Origin: Halomonas sp.
GTDB lineage: Bacteria; Pseudomonadota; Gammaproteobacteria; Pseudomonadales; Halomonadaceae
DNA length: 64,000 nt
Direction of reading: 5' to 3'
Assembly: GCF_029263665.1 (NCBI RefSeq)
Contig: NZ_JAJUFQ010000020.1
Span: 1 to 64,000, forward strand
Shown here: positions 10,432 through 21,577 of the stretch, piece after piece
Position numbering within the stretch: the first letter of the stretch is position 1
How the letters are laid out: each line of letters starts with the position of its first letter
Made by a program: the position numbers and the translations under genes
The notes under the pieces: generated by a model
The model's input: only the letters and a program-made list of their open reading frames with translations
The model's database searches: none
What the model was told of the DNA's origin: nothing

Positions 10432-10450
10432 TTAAAACCAGCAGGAATAA
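10432..10450. promoter_or_regulatory. Putative CysB-binding site upstream of cysH
   Basis: Read on the minus strand this 19-bp stretch begins TTATTCC and ends TTAA. It agrees with 12 of 19 positions of the classical CysB consensus as I recall it (TTATTCCCTTTTGGAATAA). It lies 86 bp before the cysH start. A second site sharing the TTATTCC half lies upstream of the sulfate importer. Confidence 0.4.
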
Positions 10451-10536
10451 CCAACCCATAAATCGATATTGGGGAAGCCTGTCATGGCTCTGGTAGGGTA
10501 GCGGCATATCGAATGGCATCATTCCGGAGTTTCCAA

Positions 10537-11157
10537 ATGGAACAGCAACTCGACATTATCAATCGGGACCTGGGCCAAGATCCCGCCGCCCTGATTCGCT
10601 GGTCGCTCGAACAGGGCAGCCGCCCCATTGTCACCACCAACTTCCGTCCGTTCGAAGCGGTCATCCTGCATATGGTGGCATCGCAGCGGCCGGATATCCC
10701 TGTGGTATGGATGGATCATGGCTACAACACAGAGGCGACCTATCGCTTTGCAGATGCTCTGGTCAAACGTCTCAACCTGAACCTGATCAGCTACCTGCCG
10801 CTGCGTACCCGAGCTCACCGCGAAGCTGTCGAGGGACCAACTCCGGGTATTGATGATCCACGTCACGTAGCCTTCACCGAAGAGGTCAAGCTGGAGCCCT
10901 TCAACCGGGCACTACGTGAGTTGGCCCCGGATGTCTGGTTCACTGCACTTCGTGCCGAAGACACTCCGGAACGCTCTCGCATGCAGCCTGTCTCGCGCAA
11001 TGGCGACGGTTTGCTCAAGGTTGCTCCATTGCTCCACTGGACAGCCCGTGACCTTTACCAGTACCTGCAGACCCATGATCTGCCCAATGAGTTCGACTAC
11101 TTCGACCCTACCAAAGTCGAGGCCAAGCGCGAGTGCGGACTCCATCTGCAGCATTGA
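10537..11157 (+). CDS. cysH: Phosphoadenosine phosphosulfate reductase CysH
   Basis: A 206-residue assimilatory PAPS reductase of the adenine-nucleotide alpha-hydrolase fold. It reduces PAPS to sulfite with thioredoxin or glutaredoxin. The C-terminal KRECGLH motif carries the catalytic cysteine. No paired-cysteine CCxxRKxxPL motif is present, so this is the cluster-free PAPS type rather than an Fe-S APS reductase. GGAG lies eight bases before the ATG at 10537; an in-frame ATG at 10513 has weaker support. It is convergent with cysB and close to a thioredoxin gene, its likely reductant. It is somewhat shorter than the E. coli enzyme (about 244 residues). Confidence 0.92.
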   Translation: MEQQLDIINRDLGQDPAALIRWSLEQGSRPIVTTNFRPFEAVILHMVASQRPDIPVVWMDHGYNTEATYRFADALVKRLNLNLISYLPLRTRAHREAVEGPTPGIDDPRHVAFTEEVKLEPFNRALRELAPDVWFTALRAEDTPERSRMQPVSRNGDGLLKVAPLLHWTARDLYQYLQTHDLPNEFDYFDPTKVEAKRECGLHLQH

Positions 11158-11219
11158 GTACCGCAGAAGCAGAAATGAGACGACTGGCAAAGATCACGAA
11201 CCAGTAGTCAAAGCCGCAA

Positions 11220-11255
11220 ACGACACAGCCCGTCCATCTGGACGGGCTGTGTCGT
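11220..11255. terminator. Long hairpin between convergent cysH and cysB
   Basis: A perfect 16-bp inverted repeat (11220-11235 and 11240-11255) around a four-base loop. There is no long T-run on either side, but the position between two converging stops fits a bidirectional terminator. Confidence 0.65.
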
Positions 11256-11287
11256 TGTGGCAAGGGCCTTCAGCGAACAAAAAGCCA

Positions 11288-12262
<975 letters not shown>

Positions 12263-12349
12263 CTACTCGCATACCAAGAGTGATACCCATGTCGCATTGT
12301 CAGAGGTAGCCTGCCAGCGCGACGCAATGCCAGTTCGCAATAAAAACTT

Positions 12350-12377
12350 TTGCAGTGATTACCTTATAGCATATAAG
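12350..12377 (+). promoter_or_regulatory. Candidate promoter and palindrome in the cysB-trxA divergent region
   Basis: TTGCAG (12350-12355) and TATAAG (12372-12377) with a 16-bp spacer make a plausible plus-strand promoter for trxA. The -10 box sits inside the palindrome CTTATAGCATATAAG (12363-12377), a LysR-like dyad about 104 bp upstream of cysB. It could tie thioredoxin and cysB expression together. Confidence 0.35.
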
Positions 12378-12526
12378 ACTAACCCGAGACGAGCGTGAAA
12401 TTTGGCAAAAAACTATCGACCCAATATTTGCCAGCTACCAGGACGCCAGATAACATCGTCCCACCGGACATGGCTCACGTGTCCCCCATTCCGCTCGATA
12501 GAAGCGTAACGTAAACGGAGATTCAC

Positions 12527-12850
12527 ATGGCCAACAACGTCGATGTCACCACTGCCAACTTCAAGCAGGAAGTACTGGAATCGGATTCTCCAGTTCTGCT
12601 GAAGTTCTGGGCCCCTTGGTGCGGCCCTTGCAAGGTGATGGCTCCGGTGGTCGACGAAGTCGCCGAGGAGCGCGATGGCTCTCTGAAGGTTGTCAGCATC
12701 AATGTTGACGATGCTCCTGAGATTGCCGCCGAGCAAGGCGTACGTGGCGTCCCCACCGTCATGCTGTTCAAGTCTGGCACCAAGGTAGCATCCCTGGTCG
12801 GTGCCCAGTCCAAATCTCAGTTGAACCAGTTCATTGACCAGAATTCCTGA
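12527..12850 (+). CDS. trxA: Thioredoxin 1
   Basis: A 107-residue cytosolic thioredoxin that reduces protein disulfides and serves CysH and ribonucleotide reductase. The WCGPC active site spans residues 31-35, and the cis-proline is in RGVPTVMLF. The length is normal. A ribosome site (GGAG) lies shortly before the ATG. It is divergent from cysB, is followed by a strong terminator and forms its own transcription unit. Confidence 0.96.
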   Translation: MANNVDVTTANFKQEVLESDSPVLLKFWAPWCGPCKVMAPVVDEVAEERDGSLKVVSINVDDAPEIAAEQGVRGVPTVMLFKSGTKVASLVGAQSKSQLNQFIDQNS

Positions 12851-12892
12851 GGCCAACGTACCTCTTGGGTCGATGCTCAGTTGAGATGAACA

Positions 12893-12926
12893 AGCCCGCA
12901 CCAACTTTCCGGTGCGGGCTTTTTTT
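12893..12926 (+). terminator. Rho-independent terminator of trxA
   Basis: AGCCCGCACC (12893-12902) pairs perfectly with GGTGCGGGCT (12911-12920) and is followed by a run of seven T. This is a textbook intrinsic terminator 43 bp after the trxA stop. Confidence 0.92.
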
Positions 12927-13027
12927 GGGAACCTTCCGGGAACAAGAGATATCTCAATGAGTTGGAGCGCTGCCATGCGCGGCCTTCTTCTCATCCAACG
13001 CATTCTAGACATGGAGGTTCTTGCCTC

Positions 13028-13831
13028 ATGCCACTGTTCCATTCACGCTGGCTCCCCTCTCGGCGCTCACTTGTGCCTGTAGCCCTGGCCACCGCGCTGA
13101 GCCCCATTCTGTTCAGTACGCCAGTACTGGCCAACAATCAGGATACCTCTCGCTATCTGGACGTCCAGGCACAAGCTCAACTGGAAGTCGCACCCGATGA
13201 AGCCACACTGAATGCCCGCCTGTGGGAACTGACTCCCGCCATCGCACAAGAAGACGATAGCGGCGATTCAGGTCAAGCCTTGTCAGATGCCCGTCAGCGC
13301 CTTGAAAAACGTGCCGCGACGCTTGTCACTACGCTGGAAAAGGCAGGCTTGAAGCGTGACGCCATCCGAGCTGGCTCCCTGCAGGTGAATCAAGAATTCA
13401 TTCAGCGCCCCCAGCGGGGAGATGACTCTCCGGCAGAACCCATGGTGCGCACGCGCCTGGAGCGCCCCATCACGTTATCCATCAGTGATCTATCCAGTCT
13501 GCCGGTTATTCTCGATGCACTCACCGAGGCAGGCGTCAATGCCTTGGATGGTGTCAGCTATAGCCTGGCCGATAGCAATGCGGCCGAGGATGAAGCGTTA
13601 GGCAAGGCGCTCTCACGAGCACGACAGAAGGCTGAGTTGATGGCCCAAAGCCTGAATGTCGAGCTAGGTGATGTGATCAGCATCAGCGAAACGGCAACAC
13701 CTGGTTTCCAGCCGAAAATGATGGCCATGCGTGCCGAAGCAGGAGGAGCACGTTCACCTGCTGAGTATCGCCCAGGTACCATCACGATCGATGCCGGGGT
13801 CAATGTGCGCTGGGAAATCGAACAGAAATGA
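13028..13831 (+). CDS. Secreted SIMPL-domain protein (DUF541)
   Basis: A 267-residue protein with a signal peptide at residues 1-35 (arginine-rich start, hydrophobic core VALATALSPILFS, probable cleavage after VLA). The remainder is a SIMPL/DUF541 domain, recognisable from the YLDVQAQAQLEVAPDEATLNA start, paired beta-alpha repeats and the final beta strand. The family is periplasmic or surface-exposed (YggE, BP26 type) and linked to oxidative stress protection, but the biochemical role is unsettled. GGAGG ten bases upstream selects the ATG at 13028. It converges on serS across a shared terminator. Confidence 0.85.
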   Translation: MPLFHSRWLPSRRSLVPVALATALSPILFSTPVLANNQDTSRYLDVQAQAQLEVAPDEATLNARLWELTPAIAQEDDSGDSGQALSDARQRLEKRAATLVTTLEKAGLKRDAIRAGSLQVNQEFIQRPQRGDDSPAEPMVRTRLERPITLSISDLSSLPVILDALTEAGVNALDGVSYSLADSNAAEDEALGKALSRARQKAELMAQSLNVELGDVISISETATPGFQPKMMAMRAEAGGARSPAEYRPGTITIDAGVNVRWEIEQK

Positions 13832-13856
13832 CACCCTGACCAAGTCTCATGCAAAC

Positions 13857-13890
13857 AAAACCCCCGAGGTGTCGCCACCCGGGGGTTTTA
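13857..13890. terminator. Bidirectional terminator between the SIMPL gene and serS
   Basis: AAAACCCCC and GGGGGTTTT arms, extended by a GGTG/CACC pair inside, with T-runs on both outward strands. It lies between two converging stop codons. Confidence 0.85.
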
Positions 13891-13914
13891 AGTTCAGACA
13901 TGCCAGACGGCGGA

Positions 13915-15258
<1,344 letters not shown>

Positions 15259-15375
15259 CTATGCGCTACAGCCATCAGCCAACGTCATCGGTATAAATCC
15301 TTGTCGCCTGATGGGATGCACCAGAGCCCTCTGACGCGTTAAAGTGGTAGCTCCTGCCCATGACAATGCCTGCAC

Positions 15376-18300
15376 ATGACCAAGCGTAGGCGACTATCGA
15401 CCGAGACCATGATCGCACGACTGCCCGCTGACGATGCTGTGACTGTACAGAACCCTATCTATCTGCGTTTTCTTGAGGCCTTGAACAAGGCTGGGTTCAA
15501 AGGAGACATTGCCCCGGACTATGCCAGCCGCACAGTACTGGCCACTGACAATTCGCTTTACCAACGCCTGCCCCAGGCCGCGGTCTTCCCGCGCCATGCC
15601 GAGGACCTGGTCTGCCTGGCAACCCTCGCAGGTCGCGAGGAATTTCGCCAGGTCATCCTTGCGCCTCGCGGTGGTGGCACGGGCACCAATGGTCAGTCGC
15701 TCACCGATGGCATCGTGGTCGATGTGTCCCGCCATATGAACCAGATTCTCGACATCGATGTCGAGAAACGTCGGGTCCGCGTCCAGGCCGGAGTCGTCAA
15801 GGATCAGCTCAACGCTGCCCTCAAGCCTCATGGCTTGTTTTTCGCTCCGGAGCTGTCCACCTCCAATCGTGCCACCATTGGTGGCATGATCGCGACCGAT
15901 GCCAGTGGCCAAGGCAGCTGTGAATACGGCAAGACGCGCGATCATGTCCTGGAACTGGACAGTGTACTGATCGGTGGAGAGCGCCTCATCACCCAGGCGC
16001 TGGACGAGGACGAACTGAGCCAATGCTGCAACGAAGACAGCACCGCCGGACGCGCCTACCGAGTCGCACGCGAGATCATTGATACTCAGCGCGACGCCAT
16101 TGCCGCCACCTTCCCGCCCTTGAACCGCTGCCTGACCGGTTACGACCTGGCGCACCTACGTGATGAAGATGGCCGCTTCAACCTCAACAGCGTGCTGTGT
16201 GGCGCCGAAGGTTCCCTGGCCCTGACCAATGAGGCCGTGCTCAATGTGCTGCCGATTCCCAAGCACTCGACCCTGGTCAATGTCCGCTATGCCGGCTTCA
16301 TGGACGCCTTGCGTGACGCCAAGGCACTCATGACCGGCGAGACGCAGCCGACATCCATCGAAACGGTGGATGACATGGTGCTCAACCTCGCCATGGAAGA
16401 TTTTGTCTGGGATAGCGTCGCGGAATTCTTCCCCGCAGGTGCGGCCGACAGCCCCGCCATCGGCGGTATCAACCTGATCGAGTTCAATGACGACGACCCT
16501 CAGCGCCTGAAGGAGCGTGTCGAGCATTTCTGCGCCCACCTGGAGCAGGACACCAGCGTCGATCGCCTCGGTTTCACCCTGGCCGAGGGGCGGGCCGCTA
16601 TCGGCCGTGTGTATGCCATGCGCAAGCGCTCTGTCGGCCTGCTGGGCAATATCCAGGGGGAGAAACGGCCACTCCCCTTTGTCGAAGATACTGCCGTTCC
16701 CCCAGAACACCTGGCCGATTACATCGCAGAGTTTCGTGCTCTGCTCGATGACCGTGGCCTGTATTACGGCATGTTCGGCCACGTGGATGCCGGTGTCCTC
16801 CACGTGCGTCCGGCCCTGGATATGAAGGATCCCGCACAACAGGCCATGATTCGTGAAATATCCGATGCCGTGGCAGAGCTTACCCACAAGTATCACGGCC
16901 TGCTGTGGGGAGAGCACGGCAAGGGGGTACGCTCCGAATATGCGCCCAAGTTCTTTGGCGAGCTGTATCCCAGCTTGCGTCGACTCAAGGGAGCCTTTGA
17001 CCCCCACAATCAGCTCAATCCCGGCAAGATCGCCACACCGCTTGTGACCCCGCCCGATGCCGCGGGTATTTCGCTTTCCCCACCCAATGCCGCGGGTAGC
17101 GTTGCCCCCCAGAATATTGCCACCGACAGCAACACCTCTGCGGTGATGAGCGTCGACCCGGGGCTGCTGGCCATCGATGGCGTGCCCATGCGCGGTGACT
17201 TTGATCGGCAGATCGACGAGCGCGTATGGCAGGCTCATGCCGATGCGGTGTACTGCAATGGCAATGGAGCCTGCTACAACTATGACCCCAACGACGCCAT
17301 GTGCCCGTCGTGGAAAGCCACCCGAGACCGCATTCATTCTCCCAAGGGGCGTGCCAGCCTGATGCGCGAATGGCTGCGCCTGCAGGGCCAGGCCGGTATC
17401 GATGTGATCGAAGAATCACGCAAGAAGAAGCAGGAAGGTGTCCTCGGCTTCCTGCGCCACCTGCCCGCCAGAACACGGAACAGCGTACGCCACAAGGATG
17501 ACTTCTCTCACCAGGTCTATGACGCCATGGCCGGCTGCCTGGCCTGCAAGTCCTGTGCCGGCCAGTGCCCGGTAAAGGTCAATGTGCCGACCTTCCGTTC
17601 CCAGTTCCTCGAAATCTACCACGGACGTTATCTGCGCCCGTTGCGCGACTATCTGATCGGGGGGCTGGAATTCATGCTGCCCTACCTGGCCCCCGTGGCG
17701 CCGCTGTATAACGCTGCCCTGGGCAATCGTCTGGTGGATCGCCTGATGGACAAGGGCCTGGGCATGGTCGACAGTCCCCGGCTTTCTCGCTCGCGGCTCA
17801 AGACACTGCTCAACGCCTGGGGCGTGGCCGAAGCCACCCCCGTCACCCTTGGTCGGCTTACCGAGCGTCAGAAAGCCGCCAGCGTGATCCTGGTGCAGGA
17901 TGCCTTTACCAGTCACTTCGAGGCACAACTGGTAGCGGATGTGGTGGAACTGCTGTCACGCCTCGACATTCGCGTGTTCGTCACACCATTCCGCCCCAAT
18001 GGCAAGCCTCTGCACGTACAAGGCTTCCTTGGTGCCTTCGAGCGCACCGCCAAGCGCCAGGCCAGACAGCTCAAGGCGCTTGCCGAGAGCGGTGTCCCCT
18101 TGGTCGGTATCGACCCAGCCATGACCCTGATCTATCGCCAGGAGTACGTGAAGGCCCTGGGCAGCGATGCCGTGCCTCAGGTATTGATGTTGCAGGAATG
18201 GCTGCTTTCCCTGGGCCCGCGCCTGATGCCATCGACTCTCGACCTGAGCGGCGAAGCGCCCTTCTCCCTGCTGAGCCACTGTACTGAAAAGACCCAGAGC

Positions 18301-18594
18301 CCCGGCAGCCCCAGAGCCTGGCAGCAGCTGTTCGAGCAATTTGGCCTGACCCTCGACACCCTCGCCAGTGGCTGCTGCGGCATGTCCGGTACCTACGGTC
18401 ATGAGGCGCGAAACCTGGAGACATCCAAGACGATTTATGCTCAGTCGTGGCAGCCGATGGTCGAAGCCCATGGTGCCAAGGGGAGACTACTGGCCACGGG
18501 TTATTCCTGCCGCAGCCAGGCCAAGCGACTCTCTGATACCCGATTGCCTCACCCGTTGCAGGCGCTGCTTGGCGCCATTCGCCGAGCGAGCTGA
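15376..18594 (+). CDS. ydiJ: YdiJ-type D-2-hydroxyacid dehydrogenase (FAD and Fe-S)
   Basis: A 1072-residue multidomain flavoprotein collinear with E. coli YdiJ (about 1018 residues), a D-2-hydroxyglutarate or D-lactate-type dehydrogenase. An FAD-binding PCMH domain (about 65-290) contains RGGGTGTNGQSL. It is followed by an FAD-oxidase C domain with MFGHVDAGVLHVRP and GEHGKG. Fe-S motifs come next: CNGNGACYNYDP near residue 626 and CLACKSCAGQCPVK near 720. A C-terminal cysteine-rich domain ends with CCGMSGTYGHE near 998 and GYSCRSQ. The region between the flavin and Fe-S parts carries a proline/alanine-rich linker with a duplicated segment. The start at 15376 lacks a clear ribosome site; ATG 15409 is an alternative. 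Confidence 0.9.
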   Translation: MTKRRRLSTETMIARLPADDAVTVQNPIYLRFLEALNKAGFKGDIAPDYASRTVLATDNSLYQRLPQAAVFPRHAEDLVCLATLAGREEFRQVILAPRGGGTGTNGQSLTDGIVVDVSRHMNQILDIDVEKRRVRVQAGVVKDQLNAALKPHGLFFAPELSTSNRATIGGMIATDASGQGSCEYGKTRDHVLELDSVLIGGERLITQALDEDELSQCCNEDSTAGRAYRVAREIIDTQRDAIAATFPPLNRCLTGYDLAHLRDEDGRFNLNSVLCGAEGSLALTNEAVLNVLPIPKHSTLVNVRYAGFMDALRDAKALMTGETQPTSIETVDDMVLNLAMEDFVWDSVAEFFPAGAADSPAIGGINLIEFNDDDPQRLKERVEHFCAHLEQDTSVDRLGFTLAEGRAAIGRVYAMRKRSVGLLGNIQGEKRPLPFVEDTAVPPEHLADYIAEFRALLDDRGLYYGMFGHVDAGVLHVRPALDMKDPAQQAMIREISDAVAELTHKYHGLLWGEHGKGVRSEYAPKFFGELYPSLRRLKGAFDPHNQLNPGKIATPLVTPPDAAGISLSPPNAAGSVAPQNIATDSNTSAVMSVDPGLLAIDGVPMRGDFDRQIDERVWQAHADAVYCNGNGACYNYDPNDAMCPSWKATRDRIHSPKGRASLMREWLRLQGQAGIDVIEESRKKKQEGVLGFLRHLPARTRNSVRHKDDFSHQVYDAMAGCLACKSCAGQCPVKVNVPTFRSQFLEIYHGRYLRPLRDYLIGGLEFMLPYLAPVAPLYNAALGNRLVDRLMDKGLGMVDSPRLSRSRLKTLLNAWGVAEATPVTLGRLTERQKAASVILVQDAFTSHFEAQLVADVVELLSRLDIRVFVTPFRPNGKPLHVQGFLGAFERTAKRQARQLKALAESGVPLVGIDPAMTLIYRQEYVKALGSDAVPQVLMLQEWLLSLGPRLMPSTLDLSGEAPFSLLSHCTEKTQSPGSPRAWQQLFEQFGLTLDTLASGCCGMSGTYGHEARNLETSKTIYAQSWQPMVEAHGAKGRLLATGYSCRSQAKRLSDTRLPHPLQALLGAIRRAS
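17050..17109. repeat. Two-copy 30-bp tandem duplication inside ydiJ
   Basis: The 30-bp units 17050-17079 and 17080-17109 share ATGCCGCGGGTA at the same position and encode PPDAAG and PPNAAG in successive 10-residue blocks. The duplication falls in the interdomain linker that, as I recall the E. coli protein, is shorter there. The period is twice the 15-bp period seen at several gene junctions in this window. Confidence 0.7.
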
Positions 18595-18627
18595 CCAAAG
18601 CCAGTGATTGCGCGTCGTGAATGAACA

Positions 18628-18659
18628 AACAAGCCGGTCACTATTGTGACCGGCTTGTT
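18628..18659. terminator. Terminator between ydiJ and trpC
   Basis: A 14-bp perfect stem (18628-18641 and 18646-18659) with a TATT loop. On the minus strand it is followed by TTGTTTGTT-like sequence, so it mainly terminates the trpGDC transcript, and it may also serve ydiJ. Confidence 0.8.
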
Positions 18660-18709
18660 CATGTTGCCTGCAAATGCTGCCTGCCATTCCGGAGCAGCTT
18701 GCCGTGTAT

Positions 18710-19510
18710 TCAGAAGAACAACCTACGCAGACCTTCGCCCGGATCGTCCTCACGCATGAAAGCCTCACCAACGAGGAAAGCATCGACACCATTCTCACGC
18801 ATGCGCAAGACATCTTCCTGAGTGTGAATACCTGATTCGGTCACGACAGTAACACCGGCCGGAATCCTCGGCAGCAACTCAAGCGTCGTTTCAAGGCGCG
18901 TATTGAAGGTATGCAGGTCACGATTGTTGATACCCACCAGATTCAGGTCCAATGCCATGGCACGTTCCAGCTCATGGAGGTCGTGAACCTCGACCAGCAC
19001 ATCCAGGCCAAGACCACAGCCCTGCTGGTACAAGTCCTTCATGCGAGTATCGTCCAGAGCAGCGGCAATCAGCAGGATACAATCGGCACCAATGGCCCTG
19101 GCTTCACTGACCTGATAACCATGAACGATGAAATCCTTTCGAATCACTGGCAATTCGCAGGCACCACGGGCTTCGATCAGGTAGTCCTCATGCCCCTGGA
19201 AGAAGTCGGCATCGGTCAGAACGGAAAGGCATGTGGCTCCCCCCTCCTGGTACTGAGCTGCAATCTCACCAGGACGAAAGTCCTCACGAATGAGCCCTTT
19301 GGATGGAGATGCCTTCTTGATCTCGGCGATCACGGCGGGGTCGCTATCAGCAATGCGGCTTTCCAGGGCCGCCACAAAGCCACGTGGCGCATCCTGTTGC
19401 GCGGCGCGTGAGAGCAGCTCCTGCTCCGATACCAGAGCACTCCGTGCAGCAACTTCTTCGTCCTTGCGCTCAAGAATCTGAGTCAGGATGGTGGGGGTAT
19501 CAGTGGCCAT
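18710..19510 (-). CDS. trpC: Indole-3-glycerol-phosphate synthase
   Basis: A 266-residue TIM-barrel enzyme that closes the indole ring from carboxyphenylamino-deoxyribulose phosphate in tryptophan synthesis. Family motifs include the catalytic KKASPSKG (Lys near residue 65), [20 protein letters not shown] and TESGI. It is a stand-alone TrpC, not fused to TrpF as in enterics. It is the third gene of trpGDC, 89 bp after trpD, and ends the operon before a hairpin terminator. Confidence 0.96.
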   Translation of the reverse strand: MATDTPTILTQILERKDEEVAARSALVSEQELLSRAAQQDAPRGFVAALESRIADSDPAVIAEIKKASPSKGLIREDFRPGEIAAQYQEGGATCLSVLTDADFFQGHEDYLIEARGACELPVIRKDFIVHGYQVSEARAIGADCILLIAAALDDTRMKDLYQQGCGLGLDVLVEVHDLHELERAMALDLNLVGINNRDLHTFNTRLETTLELLPRIPAGVTVVTESGIHTQEDVLRMRENGVDAFLVGEAFMREDDPGEGLRRLFF

Positions 19511-19599
19511 GATGCTTACGTCCCTTTCTTTTATATGGCAGCTTTATTTGGCAGGCTGTTCGTTTGGTACTACTTGGTGATCTGATGTGGCAAGTGAAT

Positions 19600-20619
19600 T
19601 TACTGCTGGAATACCCGAGTAAAATTCGCCAACTCTTTCATTTTTTCCAGAGCCATCTTGGTCGACTGGGCATCCTGGGCCATCATCACGCCTTCCTTGA
19701 GACTATCGGCCACATCAGCAGCATACAGTGCGGCACCGGCATTGAGCGATACGATATCCGCTGCCGGCCCGTCTCCAATCAGCGCCTTTTCCACCAGACG
19801 CAAGCTCTCTTCCGCGGTCTTGACCTTGAGTGGCGCCAATGACTGCCGCTCAATGCCTAGATCCTCGGGGGTAATCGTATAAGTGGTGATTTCACCATCC
19901 TTGAGTTCGGCAATGCGTGTCGGGCTCGCCAGAGAGATTTCATCGAGCCCGTCTTCGGCATTGGCGACCAGTACATGGTGGCTTCCCAGACGCTTCAACA
20001 CCTCAGCCATCAGCACAAGCAGCTCTGGTGCATAGACACCCAGCAGTTGATTGGCAGCACCGGCTGGATTGGTCAGCGGGCCCAGGATATTGAATAGCGT
20101 ACGCACTCCCATTTCACGACGTGGGCCGATGGCATGCCGCATGGAAGGATGATGATTGGGGGCAAACATGAAACCGACTCCGACTTCATCAATGCATCGG
20201 GCAGTCTGTTCAGCATCGAGGTTTAGTTCGATGCCCGCAATCTGAAACAGATCAGCACTGCCGGAAGAGGACGACACCCCGCGATTACCATGCTTGGCCA
20301 CATGGGCTCCGGCAGCAGCCACGACAAAACTGGAAGCCGTGGAGACATTGAACAGGTTGGCGCCATCGCCACCCGTGCCGACGATGTCCACGACATTTTC
20401 CGAGCGCAGCGTTACCGGCTTCATCAAGTCACGCATCACCTTGGCGCAACCGCTGATTTCCTGAGCCGTTTCCCCCTTCATTGCCATCCCCATCAAGAAG
20501 GCGGCAATCTGGGCATCAGAGGCTTCGCCCGTCATGATGGTATGCATGACGCTATAGGCCTGCTCGAAACTCAGATCTTCCCGGCGCATCACCGCACTGA
20601 TCGCTGCTGACATCTGCAT
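19600..20619 (-). CDS. trpD: Anthranilate phosphoribosyltransferase
   Basis: A 339-residue homodimeric transferase that joins anthranilate to PRPP. The PRPP-binding GTGGDGANLFNVST loop (about residues 81-94), GNRGVSSSSGSADL and the HHPSMRH anthranilate-side motif are all present. It is not fused to the amidotransferase, which is encoded just upstream as trpG. A second ATG two codons in (20613) is an equally plausible start. Confidence 0.96.
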   Translation of the reverse strand: MQMSAAISAVMRREDLSFEQAYSVMHTIMTGEASDAQIAAFLMGMAMKGETAQEISGCAKVMRDLMKPVTLRSENVVDIVGTGGDGANLFNVSTASSFVVAAAGAHVAKHGNRGVSSSSGSADLFQIAGIELNLDAEQTARCIDEVGVGFMFAPNHHPSMRHAIGPRREMGVRTLFNILGPLTNPAGAANQLLGVYAPELLVLMAEVLKRLGSHHVLVANAEDGLDEISLASPTRIAELKDGEITTYTITPEDLGIERQSLAPLKVKTAEESLRLVEKALIGDGPAADIVSLNAGAALYAADVADSLKEGVMMAQDAQSTKMALEKMKELANFTRVFQQ

Positions 20620-20654
20620 ACTTAGGCTCCTGTATTCTGGGTCAACACCGACCT

Positions 20655-21236
20655 TCAGCGGCGTTTGATGAAATTGGCCAGCATCTCGTGGCCCTGGCGC
20701 GAAAGAATGGATTCAGGGTGGAACTGCACTCCTTCAATATCCAGTTCTTTATGGCGCAACCCCATGATCAGTCCCGGAGTCACATCATCATCGTCTGTCC
20801 AGGCCGTGATCTCCAGGCACTCCGGCAAGCTGTCGCGTTCCACCACCAGGGAATGGTAACGGGTCACGGGCAGTGGATCATCCAGGCCGGTGAATACGCC
20901 CTGGCCAGTGTGTCGGATGTCCGACGTCTTGCCATGCATGACCTGTGGAGCACGCACGACCTTGCCGCCGAATACCTGGCCAATGGCCTGATGTCCAAGG
21001 CATACGCCGAGAATGGGCAGCTTGCCGGCAAAATGGCGGATCACATCCAGGGAAATCCCAGCCTCATTGGGCGTACAGGGTCCCGGGGAGATGACGAGGT
21101 GGGTCGGCGACAACGCCTCGATTTCATCGAGGGTGATAGCATCGTTACGATGGGTGACAACGTCGGCCCCCAGCTCGCCCAGGTACTGGACGATGTTGAA
21201 GGTAAAGCTGTCGTAGTTATCCAGCATCAAGATCAT
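20655..21236 (-). CDS. trpG: Anthranilate synthase component II (glutamine amidotransferase)
   Basis: A 193-residue class I amidotransferase that supplies ammonia to TrpE and, in many pseudomonad relatives, also to PabB. Catalytic residues are visible: Cys79 in GVCLGHQ, and His173 and Glu175 in QFHPES. It heads trpGDC and lies 341 bp after trpE. That gap contains a predicted leader peptide and a terminator-like hairpin, so trpGDC appears to have its own attenuator. Confidence 0.95.
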   Translation of the reverse strand: MILMLDNYDSFTFNIVQYLGELGADVVTHRNDAITLDEIEALSPTHLVISPGPCTPNEAGISLDVIRHFAGKLPILGVCLGHQAIGQVFGGKVVRAPQVMHGKTSDIRHTGQGVFTGLDDPLPVTRYHSLVVERDSLPECLEITAWTDDDDVTPGLIMGLRHKELDIEGVQFHPESILSRQGHEMLANFIKRR

Positions 21237-21355
21237 TCTTGAAATAACCTCTTGATTTTCTTATTTCATCACCTTGGTGATGTCATGAGTGTAACCCACC
21301 GATTCATCGACACTGTCATCGTCGAAGTGCAGCACCTTGGCCTATGACACACACA

Positions 21356-21383
21356 AAAATGCCGCCTCGGTGGGCGGCATTTT
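21356..21383 (-). terminator. Attenuator hairpin upstream of trpG
   Basis: On the minus strand an 11-bp GC-rich stem (arms 21373-21383 and 21356-21366) ends in TTTT and is followed by TGTGTG. It lies 34 bp after the stop codon of a short frame with tandem Trp codons and about 120 bp before trpG. That is the layout of a transcription attenuator rather than a simple trpE terminator, although it could do both. Confidence 0.7.
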
Positions 21384-21417
21384 CCAGACCAGACTCGCAC
21401 ACGAGCCTACCGCCCCT

Positions 21418-21495
21418 TCAGAAGAAAGGACGCCACCACTGGATAGCAACCAGGGCAGGGGCAGAAATGGCGAAGAAAGCAGTCTGAGTCATCAT
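21418..21495 (-). CDS. Putative trp leader peptide (trpL) for trpGDC
   Basis: A 25-codon open frame ending in AIQWWRPFF, with two adjacent TGG codons five and six codons before the stop. Stalling at these codons when Trp-tRNA is scarce would be expected to alter folding of the downstream hairpin (21356-21383). Attenuation of trpE and trpGDC by leader peptides is known in pseudomonads. No Shine-Dalgarno sequence precedes the ATG (21495, or a second ATG at 21492). The predicted promoter places the transcript start at or next to the ATG, so translation may be leaderless, as described for trpL of Sinorhizobium. Function is inferred from layout. Confidence 0.65.
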   Translation of the reverse strand: MMTQTAFFAISAPALVAIQWWRPFF

Positions 21496-21501
21496 GGCGT
21501 C

Positions 21502-21531
21502 TATAGTGTGTCTCGGCCCAGGGCCTGTCAA
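21502..21531 (-). promoter_or_regulatory. Predicted promoter of the trpL-trpGDC unit
   Basis: A perfect TTGACA -35 box on the minus strand (21526-21531) is followed at 17-20 bp by overlapping -10 candidates in ACTATAGA (21500-21507). The spacing is loose, but the perfect -35 directly after the trpE stop supports separate initiation for trpGDC. Confidence 0.5.
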
Positions 21532-21577
21532 GGCATCGCTATCCACAATTGCTACGACCAGGCCACAATGGCTGCTT

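Noticed and set aside
16156..17337. Minus-strand open frame of 393 codons
   Set aside because: Antisense shadow of ydiJ, rich in His, Gly and Ile in the way typical of reverse-strand translations.
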